From an uncultured Flavobacteriaceae bacterium (GTDB taxonomy: Bacteria > Bacteroidota > Bacteroidia > Flavobacteriales > Flavobacteriaceae), in assembly GCA_905181835.1 (NCBI GenBank), contig CAJIZF010000001.1, forward strand, positions 310,001-374,000: a stretch of 64,000 nucleotides of DNA, given 5' to 3'. Numbering within the stretch: position 1 is the stretch's first letter; every line of letters starts with the position of its first letter. The position numbers and the translations under genes are program-made. Below are positions 29,822-39,837 of this stretch, piece by piece. The notes under the pieces are model-generated. The model saw only the letters and a list, made by a program, of their open reading frames with translations, was not told the origin of the DNA and searched no databases.

Positions 29822-30544
29822 ATGAAAAATACATTATTACTTATCGCAGTTTTCTTAACAACTTTTGCATTATTTGCACAAAACCCTTATACAATAACTG
29901 ATCACGACGGTGAAGAAGTAACGGAAGGGATGGTAGTTACTATGAATAATTTTGGGGTTCCAGCTGGATCCTTTGATTATTTTGTTACTAATGATAGTGA
30001 CGAAGATATTTATATGAGAATAGAATTTGTAAGCGCAGTGAATGCTGATGGAAGTGGTTTTGAATTGTGTTTCGATCAATGTTTTATTGATTTAGTTATT
30101 GGGCAATCTATACCACCTGCTCCAAACTTTGTGACAATCCTAGCAGGAGAAACTACTCCAAGCGGAAACCATTTTGCTGCTACTATAGAAAGTACTGAAG
30201 TTCAAGATTATAATTTTAGGTTTTACCTAACTGATTCTGAAGGTACTGATATTGGAAACGACTTAAATTTCACCTATCGTTATGACCCTATTCTTGGATC
30301 GAACGATTTTAGAGAATTAGGAGTTTCAATAACCTCAACGGTTATCTTCAACGACATGGAAGTTTACGCTCTGGAAGACATGGATATGGTCATCTACAAC
30401 TTGCAAGGTCAATTAATAAATTCACAAATGTTGAGTACAGGAAATCATAAAATTAATATGTCTTATTTGAGTCCTCAAATGTATATTGTCAAGTTTAAAA
30501 CGACAGAGGGAATTTCTAAGACTTTGAAAATTTTAAAAAAATAA
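29822..30544 (+). CDS. Small secreted protein with T9SS type A sorting domain
   Basis: 240 residues: signal peptide (ends about LFAQ, residue 20), a single beta-rich domain of about 120 residues with a C-F-D-Q-C cysteine pair, and a C-terminal T9SS type A tail (MVIYNLQGQLINS, ending ISKTLKILKK). Function unknown. It is divergent from the Omp28-like gene and faces the DUF6029-like gene; I recall similar proteins beside Omp28 genes in other flavobacteria, which I could not verify here. A -7-like box TAATTTTG lies at 29783-29790. Confidence 0.8.
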   Translation: MKNTLLLIAVFLTTFALFAQNPYTITDHDGEEVTEGMVVTMNNFGVPAGSFDYFVTNDSDEDIYMRIEFVSAVNADGSGFELCFDQCFIDLVIGQSIPPAPNFVTILAGETTPSGNHFAATIESTEVQDYNFRFYLTDSEGTDIGNDLNFTYRYDPILGSNDFRELGVSITSTVIFNDMEVYALEDMDMVIYNLQGQLINSQMLSTGNHKINMSYLSPQMYIVKFKTTEGISKTLKILKK

Positions 30545-30558
30545 AAATCATTCTAAAT

Positions 30559-30591
30559 AAAAAAAGCTCCAAATTTTTGGAGCTTTTTTTA
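30559..30591. terminator. Bidirectional terminator
   Basis: AAAAAAGCTCCAAA and TTTGGAGCTTTTTT form a strong symmetrical stem between two convergent genes. Confidence 0.9.
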
Positions 30592-30600
30592 TTTATTAAT

Positions 30601-32247
30601 TTAAAAATTTACAGTTAAATTTGCTGTAAGACCTGTGTTTTCCGGCACAAATCTACAAACTCCACCAATGCATATTAAACCTCCTCTTTGTCTACCATAA
30701 TTCATAGCAAACCTTGTTCTGCCTTTAGAATAACTACCCCCCGCACTGTAGTAATGTATGTCTGTATCTCCATAATTCCAATTATCTGCAAGGTATAATG
30801 CAAAATTTGAATTAAAATTATACTCAAATACTCCAGCCACCCAATTTTTCCGATCCTTTTCAGCCCATAAATGTTGAGCAACAAATCTAACAGATTTAGA
30901 TCCTTTAATTTTATAGGTACCCTCTAAAACAGCAATGGAGGCTTTAATATCTTCTTCAACTGCTAAAGGTCCTCCATATACAATACCTTTGTCAACAATC
31001 ACATTTTGGAATGTTGCTACTCCACTCCATTTTTTGTTTATTTTCTTCTTGACTTCAACACTAACATCTCTAAATAAACGAGGTCCTTTACCAATAAATT
31101 CGGCTTTATACCACCTGTTTTCTATATGATATTCTGCATCTAAACCAGCCCAATACGAAAAATTTCCAGCGATTTTTGTCCCGTATTTTCCGCCTAATAA
31201 AGTGCCTTTTTTAAACTTATAGTATAAATCTATCTGTGTTCCAACTTCACCTGCTCTTTGATCGTACGTTTCTATTATTAATCTTGGTTGTGCATTGTAA
31301 ACATAGATATTAGTTAACATATAATCTTGTTGTTTGGTAAGTGCAGGGGTATAGCCAATAAGTTCTTGGTTATAAATATTTCCCTCAGCTAAACGATCTG
31401 CATAAAAAGAGAAGTTTTCTAACCTTCTGAAGGTGGCATTTATTCCAAGCCCTTTTTTAGCATACCCTAAATCAATTTGCATTGCAGTTCCATCATATAA
31501 TTTGTTGGATGATAGTTGACCTTCGTTAGCAATTACATCCGGATCTTTGATGATGGCTTCTATACCTCCATAAAAATCTCCGGCTACAAAATTTAACCTT
31601 CCTCCATAGGCGTTTACAGTGCTGGGTATGGTATCATTTGTACCGTTATTTTGATATCGGCCAACATAACTAGCACCTAAATCTAAATCTATACGATCAA
31701 TTTTTAGTGCTTCGCTAATATTTAAGTTAGCATCAATACCTTGCGTTATTCCCTCAGAAACATCAAATCCATTTCTTGTTTTTCCGTAAATACCAGTTAA
31801 ATCTAAATAGTCTGTTGGTGTGAAAATAACCCGAATTCCTTTTAAAGCATTGTTAATTCCTAGCTGTCGATCTTCCCAACTTCTTAGAATAAGTCCATTC
31901 CCAAATTGTTGATAAAAGTATCCAGCTGTTATATCTATTGTTTCGTGCTTAAAATTTAAGTAATAAGTGCCAATATCATTGTTTCCGTCAAATTTAGGAG
32001 AATAACCCAACAGAGCTGATGGTAAGTAGGATTCGTATTGAACGCCTGCTGTAAATTTTCCTAAATTGTAATCTAATCTGAAGTAATTATTTGATCTTAA
32101 TTGATCTTTTGGAGCATCAAAGTTGAGTCCTTCATCATTTAATAGCCATTGAGTATTTGATTCAAATCCTCCAAAAAAATAGCCTGTATCTTGAGCAAAT
32201 GTTAATGTGCTATATAAAATTGATGCAATTAGTAGTAATTTTTTCAT
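30601..32247 (-). CDS. DUF6029-like outer-membrane beta-barrel protein
   Basis: 548 residues with a signal peptide ending LTFAQ (about residue 19) and then alternating aromatic/hydrophobic strands typical of an outer-membrane barrel, ending in NLTVNF with a terminal Phe. It resembles proteins annotated as DUF6029 in flavobacteria, by memory rather than search. Function unknown. 26 bases downstream of the TlpA-like gene on the same strand, so they are probably one operon. Confidence 0.72.
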   Translation of the reverse strand: MKKLLLIASILYSTLTFAQDTGYFFGGFESNTQWLLNDEGLNFDAPKDQLRSNNYFRLDYNLGKFTAGVQYESYLPSALLGYSPKFDGNNDIGTYYLNFKHETIDITAGYFYQQFGNGLILRSWEDRQLGINNALKGIRVIFTPTDYLDLTGIYGKTRNGFDVSEGITQGIDANLNISEALKIDRIDLDLGASYVGRYQNNGTNDTIPSTVNAYGGRLNFVAGDFYGGIEAIIKDPDVIANEGQLSSNKLYDGTAMQIDLGYAKKGLGINATFRRLENFSFYADRLAEGNIYNQELIGYTPALTKQQDYMLTNIYVYNAQPRLIIETYDQRAGEVGTQIDLYYKFKKGTLLGGKYGTKIAGNFSYWAGLDAEYHIENRWYKAEFIGKGPRLFRDVSVEVKKKINKKWSGVATFQNVIVDKGIVYGGPLAVEEDIKASIAVLEGTYKIKGSKSVRFVAQHLWAEKDRKNWVAGVFEYNFNSNFALYLADNWNYGDTDIHYYSAGGSYSKGRTRFAMNYGRQRGGLICIGGVCRFVPENTGLTANLTVNF

Positions 32248-32273
32248 TTGTAGTTGCTTCGTTTTTTGTTGAT

Positions 32274-32756
32274 TTATAATGTTAGCTCTTTGATTTTTTC
32301 ATAAAGCTCATCTTCCGATCCAGGACTGTAACCAGAATGTCTTAAAACAATTTTATTGTCTTTAACTACAATAGTAAGAGGCACCGTTGATGCTCCTAAT
32401 GCACGTTTTAAATCGTTATTTGTATCTAATAAAATTTGATAATCCCATCCTTTTCCGTTAATTAAAGATTTTACTCTTTTTACAGTTCTGCTATCATCAA
32501 CAGAGACTGCTATTAGTTCAACCCCAGTTTCCTCCTGCCATTCTTCATAGACATCACTAATAGCATCTAATTCTTTTATACAAGGAACACACCATGTTGC
32601 CCACAAGGAAATAATAACAACATTGTTTTGGTCGGTAACTTCATGGAAGCTTATAGTTTTTCCTTCCATTGTTTTTAGGTCAACATTGGGAATATTGTCT
32701 TGAGAAAACACATTGAATGTAATTAAAAATACAAAAAGTAAAATATTTTTTTTCAT
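32274..32756 (-). CDS. TlpA/ResA-family thiol-disulfide oxidoreductase
   Basis: Periplasmic thioredoxin-fold protein of 160 residues: signal peptide (ends about VFSQ, residue 19), active site WATWCVPCIKEL (about residue 55), and the cis-Pro region ASTVPLTIV. Likely reduces or shuffles disulfides of exported proteins. It sits between two Omp28-related genes carrying C-x-x-C motifs and upstream of the DUF6029-like gene, suggesting a shared envelope redox role. Confidence 0.88.
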   Translation of the reverse strand: MKKNILLFVFLITFNVFSQDNIPNVDLKTMEGKTISFHEVTDQNNVVIISLWATWCVPCIKELDAISDVYEEWQEETGVELIAVSVDDSRTVKRVKSLINGKGWDYQILLDTNNDLKRALGASTVPLTIVVKDNKIVLRHSGYSPGSEDELYEKIKELTL

Positions 32757-32919
32757 GGGTTAGTTTTTTTTATGAATGTTCAAAAATAATTTAATTATTT
32801 TAATAAACACTAAATTAATAATCAGATGCTAATAGGTTTTTTTATTTTTTTTTGGAATCAATAATTTATTTTTCTAATTTCTATTACTTTTGTTTCAATT
32901 ACTTTAAATAAACTAACCT

Positions 32920-33975
32920 ATGAAAAATACCTGTTATGTATTATTAATTTTCACTGCTTTTGTTATCTCATCTTGTAGTAGAACTGAAGATAATATTTCT
33001 TTATTACCACCTACTGCTGATATTGTAGTCGACGACTTAGTTAGAAAAACTTCACTTCGAAACCAAGAAATTCCTTTTAAAATCATAAATGAATTAGGTG
33101 AAGATATTTCTTTGCAGGCAACATTTTTTGTTAATGATACAGAAATTCAAGGGAATATTTTTACTTCCGAAATAATTGGAGAATTTGAAGTTTATGGTAT
33201 ATACACAGAAAATGGAACCGTTGTAACAACAAATACTGAAACATTCGATGTTATTATTCCAAAAAGAAAAGTAGTTGTTGAAGATTATACCGGTACTTGG
33301 TGTGGGTATTGTCCAATAGTCACTGCGGCAATTGACGACGCTCATGATATGACTGACGATCTAACAATTATAACAATTCACAAAACCGGAAGTGGTGATC
33401 CAGATCTTTTACACTTTCCACAAGTTGATGAATTGAGAGATGCATTTGGTGTTTTCGGTTATCCAACTGCAAAAATAAATAGAACAATTAATTGGAGTAA
33501 TCCATACAGCTTAGATGAAATTACAAGCTTGACTGGTTTAGACACTAATATAGGGATTGCAATAAACTCCGAGCTCTCAACGGATACTAATGATTTAATT
33601 ATTGAAGTTGAACTGGTGAATGAACAAAGTTTTATGACTGGCGATAAACTCGTGGTTTATCTCCTCGAAAGTGGCATATTACAAGATCAGGTTAATTACT
33701 ACAACGATGACCCGACAAGTCCATATTACCAGTTAGGAAATCCAATTCCTAATTTTGAGCAAAATCATGGTTTAAGAAATTCTTTGACAAATTTAACAGG
33801 AGATGCTATTTCAAGTACAGCTGCTTTAGCAACCTACAATAGAACTTTTTCTTTCTCAATACCTGAAAATTATAATACTGCGAATATGAGTGTAGTGGTT
33901 TTGGTAGTAAACAGTGATAATACCGCTTTAAATTCTCAGTTTGCTGAGTTGGGAGAAAATAAACCTTACGAATAG
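32920..33975 (+). CDS. Omp28-related lipoprotein
   Basis: 351-residue predicted lipoprotein: the signal peptide ends FVISSC, with the lipid-bearing Cys at about residue 19, an Ig-like N-terminal domain, then the Omp28 thioredoxin-like block KVVVEDYTGTWCGYCP (about residue 121) and a C-terminal domain containing LVVYLLESGI and EQNHGLRNS. Molecular role is not established. Divergent from the TlpA-like gene. A possible -7 box TACTTTTG lies at 32885-32892. Confidence 0.85.
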   Translation: MKNTCYVLLIFTAFVISSCSRTEDNISLLPPTADIVVDDLVRKTSLRNQEIPFKIINELGEDISLQATFFVNDTEIQGNIFTSEIIGEFEVYGIYTENGTVVTTNTETFDVIIPKRKVVVEDYTGTWCGYCPIVTAAIDDAHDMTDDLTIITIHKTGSGDPDLLHFPQVDELRDAFGVFGYPTAKINRTINWSNPYSLDEITSLTGLDTNIGIAINSELSTDTNDLIIEVELVNEQSFMTGDKLVVYLLESGILQDQVNYYNDDPTSPYYQLGNPIPNFEQNHGLRNSLTNLTGDAISSTAALATYNRTFSFSIPENYNTANMSVVVLVVNSDNTALNSQFAELGENKPYE

Positions 33976-33993
33976 ATTCACACTGTTATTTAT

Positions 33994-34027
33994 AAAAAAA
34001 ACCTCAACTATTGTTGAGGTTTTTTTT
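33994..34027. terminator. Bidirectional terminator between Omp28 lipoprotein and pruA
   Basis: AAACCTCAAC pairs with GTTGAGGTTT around a 4-base loop, flanked by A and T runs so that it works on both strands. Confidence 0.9.
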
Positions 34028-34045
34028 ATGATTGTTTTTTTAAAT

Positions 34046-35671
34046 TTATCCTAAAAAAGGATATCTATAGTTTGTAGGTGTAACAAAAGTTTCTTTAATC
34101 ATTCTTGGTGATACCCATCGATAAAGATTTAACTTACTTCCAGCTTTATCGTTTGTTCCACTTGCTCTAGCACCACCAAAAGGTTGTTGCCCAACAACAG
34201 CCCCTGTAGGCTTGTCATTTATATAGAAATTACCTGCGGCATTTTGTAATATTTTAACTCCAAGTTCTAGTGCATATCTGTCTTCGCTGAACACTGCTCC
34301 AGTGAGCGCATATTCACTTGTTTTGTCAACCAAATGAAGTGTTTCTTCCCAATGATCATCTTCAAAAACAAAAATCGTTACTACGGGACCAAACAGCTCT
34401 GTAAACATTGTTGTGTAATTAGGATCTTTAGTTAAGATAACTGTTGGTTCTATAAAATATCCTTTGCTTTTGTCATAATTACCACCAACTATTATTTCAG
34501 CATTATCATCAGATTTTGCTTGATCTATATAGCTAGCTAATTTATCAAATGAGCCTTCGTGGATTACCGCTGTAATGAAATTACTCATATCTTCTGGAGA
34601 GCCCATTTTAAATGAGTTTACGTCATTTATAAGATTGTTTTTTACATCATTCCAAATACTTTTGGAGACATAACATCTACTTGCTGCACTACATTTTTGA
34701 CCTTGAAATTCGAAAGCACCTCTTGCGATAGCTGTTGCCACCTGTTTTGGATTTGCAGTTTTATGAGCTACTATAAAATCTTTTCCTCCTGTTTCACCAA
34801 CTATTCGAGGGTACGTTTTGTAATTGTGAATATTTGTTCCAATTTTTTGCCAGATATTTTTAAAAACATTCGTTGAACCTGTAAAATGAATTCCACTAAA
34901 ATCTGGACTTGCTAGTATAGTGTCTGTAATCATTATTGGATCACCCATTACCATTTGAATAACTCCAGGAGGTACACCTGCTTCTTTAAATACATCTAAT
35001 ACAATTTTAGCTGAAAATACTTGACTGTCACTTGGTTTCCAAATAACAACATTACCCATTAATGCAGCACTAGCTGGTAAATTTCCTGCAATTGCAGTAA
35101 AATTAAATGGGGTAATAGCATAAATAAAACCTTCTAATGGACGGTATTCTAATCGATTCCATGCGTCAGAAGTAGATTCAGGTTGTTCTGCATATATTTC
35201 AGTCATAAACTGAACATTAAAGCGTAAAAAGTCAATCAATTCACAAGCAGCATCTATCTCTGCTTGATGTATAGTTTTAGATTGAGCAACCATAGTGGCA
35301 GCATTTATTTTTGCTCTGTATGGACCTGCAATTAATTCAGCAGCACGAAGAAAAATTGCAGCTCTTTGTTCCCACGGTGTATTAGCCCAAGTATTTCTTG
35401 CTTCTAAAGCTCCTAGAATGGCAGTATCTATATTTTTTTTCTCTGCTTTATGGTAGGTTCCTACTATATGTTGGTGGTCGTGAGGAGGAGACATCGTATC
35501 AATATTACCTGTTTTAACATCTTCACCATTTATATACATAGGCACATCAATTGTGCTATTGTACATTTTTTTGTAAGCATCTAGTGCTTTTGTGCGTTCT
35601 GGAGAGCCAGGAGCGTATCCTTTTATTGGTTCATTAACAGCAATTGGTACTTCAAAAAATCCTTTTCCCAT
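34046..35671 (-). CDS. pruA: 1-pyrroline-5-carboxylate / L-glutamate gamma-semialdehyde dehydrogenase
   Basis: Second step of proline catabolism, oxidising glutamate semialdehyde to glutamate with NAD+. The 541-residue protein matches the stand-alone P5CDH type: RPLEGFIYAITPFNFTAIAG, FTGSTNVFKNI, the glutamate motif VGETGGKDF and the catalytic Cys in FQGQKCSAASR. No prodh/putA gene lies beside it. A -7-like box TACCTTTG reads on the minus strand at 35706-35699. Confidence 0.94.
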   Translation of the reverse strand: MGKGFFEVPIAVNEPIKGYAPGSPERTKALDAYKKMYNSTIDVPMYINGEDVKTGNIDTMSPPHDHQHIVGTYHKAEKKNIDTAILGALEARNTWANTPWEQRAAIFLRAAELIAGPYRAKINAATMVAQSKTIHQAEIDAACELIDFLRFNVQFMTEIYAEQPESTSDAWNRLEYRPLEGFIYAITPFNFTAIAGNLPASAALMGNVVIWKPSDSQVFSAKIVLDVFKEAGVPPGVIQMVMGDPIMITDTILASPDFSGIHFTGSTNVFKNIWQKIGTNIHNYKTYPRIVGETGGKDFIVAHKTANPKQVATAIARGAFEFQGQKCSAASRCYVSKSIWNDVKNNLINDVNSFKMGSPEDMSNFITAVIHEGSFDKLASYIDQAKSDDNAEIIVGGNYDKSKGYFIEPTVILTKDPNYTTMFTELFGPVVTIFVFEDDHWEETLHLVDKTSEYALTGAVFSEDRYALELGVKILQNAAGNFYINDKPTGAVVGQQPFGGARASGTNDKAGSKLNLYRWVSPRMIKETFVTPTNYRYPFLG

Positions 35672-35824
35672 GATATGTTTATTATAAATTTAGATTTGCA
35701 AAGGTACAAATTTCAAGTACTAAACTTAATAGACCTTTTGGAATCTTTTTTTAATACTTCCGTCAAAAAATAGCGCCTTCATGTTGAGATATTTAATATT
35801 AAAAATAAATTATATTTAATTTTA

Positions 35825-37081
35825 TTATTGATTATTAATGATGGACGAATTTGTTTTACCCATTCCAATTATGCGATCGTAGCGAGCTCCCAAATCTCTA
35901 AAGTATACCAATACCGTGTAATCATTTTCGGTTTGCCAATAATTTCCGCTGATAGCACCGTAATCAATAGTTCCATCTCGATTAACAACAACATACTTAT
36001 AATTGTAAAATCCTTGTTTTAATAACATTTGATTAGTGTAGGTATCTGAAAAGCTATCATATTTCATGTAAGTAGTTTCGTCGATTGTGTAATTATTGAA
36101 ATTTCCATACACATGAATTTCTTTGTCATTTAAATCTTCAAAATATTGAAGTGTAAAGTGAATCCTTGCATAGTCAGCCTCGATAGAAATATCACTTGTT
36201 GGGTATAAAATTCTAATTTGATAATTACCATTGATATCTGGATTATACGTATATGGTCTTTCAAAACGTGCACTATTTGTATAGAGATAAGTATTGTAAA
36301 TGTCAGTTAAGTCAATTTTACGGATGCTTGAACTTCCTGATCTAATATCCTTATTATCGAAAAACAAATATTCGTTTCCGGCATCAAAGCTTGCTTCTTT
36401 ATCATATCGATATATTAATTGAGAACCTATCGTGTACTGGGGTTTTAAATTTGTGATCGGAGAATTTAGATTGCTATTTTGTAATATTAACGTATTTACT
36501 GTTTCTTTAGGATTTGTAAGTAATAAGTTTGGTGAATCAATAACAAATTGAACTACCTGTTTTGTTTGTATGTTTTCTAAATTTCGAGCTCTTTTAACAG
36601 ACGCAGCTACAGTAACTTTGTTTTCAATAATCATAAATTTTTTGGAAAAAACTAGTTCGCCGTCATCATTGTATATAGAAACCATATAGTTTCCACTTTT
36701 TGTCAGTTTTCGAGTATCTCTATTCGGAATTTTTAGGGTATAGTGCGAATACCCTTTTAGTGTATTAAAAGAGTTGGAATATTCATACAGGCGAACATCA
36801 TCAAATCCATCCATATATTCACCTTTTGTTAAGTCACTTAATCTCCAATCAAAATCATGATGAGTAATTTTATAATAGTAATCAGCTTCGTTCCCATTTA
36901 GTGCATCAAATGAGAGGTAAACTTTTTCACCTAAACGGATGATCGGTAGTTGACTTTGTTTGGTACTACCGAGAAACTGAATAGTTTTTATAAATTCTGG
37001 AGCTACATGTTCGGCATATTGAGCAATTAATGAATGATGGTAGTAAAAAAATAAAAATAAAATTATAATATTTTTATGCAT
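35825..37081 (-). CDS. Type IX secretion plug-like protein (DUF5103 family)
   Basis: 418 residues: signal peptide (ends about LIAQ), beta-sandwich N-terminal region containing HDFDWRLSDL and GEYMDGFDDVRLYEYSNSF, and a C-terminal domain with FNNYTIDETTYMKYD. The pattern fits the DUF5103 family, described as the periplasmic plug of the SprA translocon in T9SS. Function here is by family resemblance only. It is divergent from the nqr operon. Confidence 0.8.
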   Translation of the reverse strand: MHKNIIILFLFFYYHHSLIAQYAEHVAPEFIKTIQFLGSTKQSQLPIIRLGEKVYLSFDALNGNEADYYYKITHHDFDWRLSDLTKGEYMDGFDDVRLYEYSNSFNTLKGYSHYTLKIPNRDTRKLTKSGNYMVSIYNDDGELVFSKKFMIIENKVTVAASVKRARNLENIQTKQVVQFVIDSPNLLLTNPKETVNTLILQNSNLNSPITNLKPQYTIGSQLIYRYDKEASFDAGNEYLFFDNKDIRSGSSSIRKIDLTDIYNTYLYTNSARFERPYTYNPDINGNYQIRILYPTSDISIEADYARIHFTLQYFEDLNDKEIHVYGNFNNYTIDETTYMKYDSFSDTYTNQMLLKQGFYNYKYVVVNRDGTIDYGAISGNYWQTENDYTVLVYFRDLGARYDRIIGMGKTNSSIINNQ

Positions 37082-37182
37082 AATACATTGTTTTAGACCC
37101 TAAATATAAGCAATATTTATACCTAAATCAGGGGCTTTTTTTTAATGTAATTATTTATAAATAAAATTGTTTTTTTTTATGG

Positions 37183-37210
37183 GTGTACCAACATAATTTT
37201 TATAAATTTG
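37183..37210 (+). promoter_or_regulatory. Possible nqr operon promoter
   Basis: TAAATTTG at 37203-37210 fits the Bacteroidota -7 element; the -33 element is weak (GTG at 37183-37185, 17-base spacing). It would give a leader of about 45 bases. Confidence 0.45.
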
Positions 37211-37259
37211 CATACCCAAAAAAAGGGATTTTTTTAATAGAATTTAATACTAGTTTTCT

Positions 37260-38612
37260 ATGTCTAAAGACATCAAGATTAAAAAAGGTCTTAATATTCG
37301 CTTGAATGGTGAGGCCGGCAAAACTCTTTCAAAAGCGCCTCGTTCTAGAACATTTGTTATTAGGCCTTCAGAGTTTCATCTTATCACACCAAAATTGGTG
37401 GTAAAAGAAGGAGCAAAACTAAAAGCAGGTGACGTTATATTTTACTCAAAGGCCGAGGAAAAAATCAAATTTGTTTCTCCAGTTAGTGGGATTGTGCAAA
37501 AAATTGAAAGAGGAGCAAAAAGAGTTATCACAGAAATAGTTATTGAAGCTGATCAAAAAGATGATTATTTAGATCACGGAGTAGCTTCTATTGTTTCTAT
37601 GGATGAAAATGAAATTAAAAATCATTTGTTAGCAACTGGTTGTTGGCCATTTATAAAGCAGAGACCTTACGATATTATTGCTAATCCAGATATTAAACCA
37701 AAAGCTATTTTTGTTTCAGCATTCTCTACTGCACCCTTAGCCGCTGATTTTGACTTTACTTTGATGGGTAAAGAAAAAGAATTACAAGCTGCTGTTTCTG
37801 CTGTAAGTAAATTAACAGACGGAGCATTGAATGTCGGTGTAGGTAAAAATTCAAAAAGTATTTTTGAGGGATTAAAAGATATATCGGTTCTCACTGTTAC
37901 AGGAATTCATCCTGCCGGAAATGTGGGTACTTTGATCAACAAATTAGATCCAGTAAATAAAGGAGAGGTAGTTTGGACGATAAGCCCTCAAGATCTAGTC
38001 GTGATTGGTGAACTATTACTTACCGGTAAATTTAATGCTGAACGTATTGTTGCCTTATCAGGATCCTCTGTAAAAAATCCAAAATATTATACAACTAAAA
38101 TCGGCTCCGAGGTCTCTACAATTCTTTACACCTCAGGCTTAAAAGAGGAACATGTTAGAATTATTGATGGTAATGTTCTTTCGGGAAACAAAATTACACC
38201 AAAAGGTCATTTAGGTTATTATACCAACACCGTTACGGTAATTCCTGAAGGAGACGATTATGAATTTTTTGGTTGGAATAAACCGATTTTTAATAAACTT
38301 TCCGTTACTAGAGCCTTGACGTTTTCATGGTTGCAACCCAAAAAGAAATATGATTTAAATACCAATACTAACGGTGAACATCGAGCTTTTGTTGTGACTG
38401 GTTCATTTGAAAAAGTATTTCCATTAGATATTCTTCCAATGCAAATTTTAAAGGCATGTAAGTATGAAGACTTAGATGAAATGGAAGCTTTAGGAATGTA
38501 TGAAGTCGCTCCAGAGGATTTTGCCTTAACAGAGTTTATTTGTGTTTCTAAACAACCACACCAAGATATAATAAGAAAAGGTTTAGACTTAATGTATAAA
38601 GAGATAGGTTAA
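37260..38612 (+). CDS. nqrA: Na+-translocating NADH:quinone reductase subunit A
   Basis: Membrane-peripheral, quinone-associated subunit of the Na+-NQR complex. 450 residues with KKGLNIRLNGEAGKTL at the N-terminus, FVRPSEFHLITPKL-like KVRPSEF region, GIHPAGNVGTLI and FEKVFPLDILPMQ. First gene of the operon; its stop overlaps the nqrB start by one base (TAATG). Confidence 0.95.
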   Translation: MSKDIKIKKGLNIRLNGEAGKTLSKAPRSRTFVIRPSEFHLITPKLVVKEGAKLKAGDVIFYSKAEEKIKFVSPVSGIVQKIERGAKRVITEIVIEADQKDDYLDHGVASIVSMDENEIKNHLLATGCWPFIKQRPYDIIANPDIKPKAIFVSAFSTAPLAADFDFTLMGKEKELQAAVSAVSKLTDGALNVGVGKNSKSIFEGLKDISVLTVTGIHPAGNVGTLINKLDPVNKGEVVWTISPQDLVVIGELLLTGKFNAERIVALSGSSVKNPKYYTTKIGSEVSTILYTSGLKEEHVRIIDGNVLSGNKITPKGHLGYYTNTVTVIPEGDDYEFFGWNKPIFNKLSVTRALTFSWLQPKKKYDLNTNTNGEHRAFVVTGSFEKVFPLDILPMQILKACKYEDLDEMEALGMYEVAPEDFALTEFICVSKQPHQDIIRKGLDLMYKEIG

Positions 38613-39836
38613 TGGGATTAAAAAGTAATTTACATCAATTAAAAGAAAAGTATAAAGGAACCAAAATGGCTCCAGCATTTAATGCACTTCATACTTTTTT
38701 ATACCTGCCAAATGAGACCACTCACGGGGGTACACATATTAAAGCTGCCGATGATTTAAAACGGACCATGAATACTGTAATTATGGCATTATTGCCGTGT
38801 TTGATTTACGGGATGTTTAATGCAGGTTATCAGCATTATCTCGCATTGGGTGATATAGAAGCAGCAAAAGGATTTTTTGGGTCTACTTTTTGGACCTGGG
38901 ATAATTTGGTGATTGGAATGTGGAAAGTTCTTCCTCTAGTTATAATTTCTTACGGAGTTGGACTTGCTGTAGAATTTTTATTTGCAGTTATTAAAGGTCA
39001 CGAAGTTGAAGAAGGATATCTTGTAACAGGAATGTTAGTTCCATTAATAGTACCTATAGATATTCCACTTTGGATGCTAACGGTAGCTGTTATTTTTGGA
39101 GTTGTTATTGGTAAAGAAGTTTTTGGTGGTACCGGAATGAATATTTTAAACCCTGCATTGACCATTAGAGCATTTCTATTTTTTGCATATCCTACTTGGA
39201 TGTCAGGCGATAAGGTATGGGTCCATGGTGCTGTTGAAAGAGACCAGCTCATCGCAGCGGGCGAAAATCTAGACGCGATATCAGGCGAGACTATTTTAGG
39301 TGCTTATGCTCAAAATAATTCTGTCAGTTATGATTATTGGGATATGTTTTGGGGTTTAATCCCAGGATCTGTGGGTGAAACCTCAAAGTTTTTGATTATC
39401 ATCGGAGCACTATTTTTAATATTCACAAAAATAGGAAGTTGGAGAATTATTGTATCGACATTGATTAGGTGCCCTAGTTATGGGCTTAATTTTTAATGGT
39501 GTAGTGGACGCAGGATGGATTGGAGAAACCAACAAATTTTATGGCCTAATGAATGTTCCATTTTGGCAACATCTAATAATTGGAAGTATACTATTTGGAG
39601 CTGTTTATATGGCAACAGATCCTGTAACAGCCTCTCAAACAAATAAAGGCAAATGGATATATGGTTTTTTAATTGGATTTGTATCTATAATGATTCGAGT
39701 ATTTAATCCGGCATATCCAGAAGGAGTATTTTTAGCTATTCTACTAATGAATGTATTTGCTCCTACAATAGATCACTATGTGGTTCAAGCAAATGTAAAA
39801 AGAAGAATGAAACGTTTAAAAGTAAAAACTAATTAA
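38612..39836 (+). CDS. nqrB: Na+-NQR subunit B, with an in-gene frame break
   Basis: Integral FMN-bearing, Na+-conducting subunit. Bases 38612-39466 encode KSNLHQLKEKYKGTKMAP, the membrane helices and GTGMNILNPALTIRAF; bases from about 39468 continue in the +1 frame with GALVMGLIFN, TDPVTASQTNKGKW and FNPAYPEGVFLAILLMNVF. Removing one base at about 39467 (ATTAGGT to ATTGGT) restores 407 residues. All neighbouring nqr genes are intact, so an indel error is likelier than a true loss. The FMN site reads DAISGETILG, with Glu where the family usually has Ala. Confidence 0.88.
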
Positions 39837-39837
39837 T

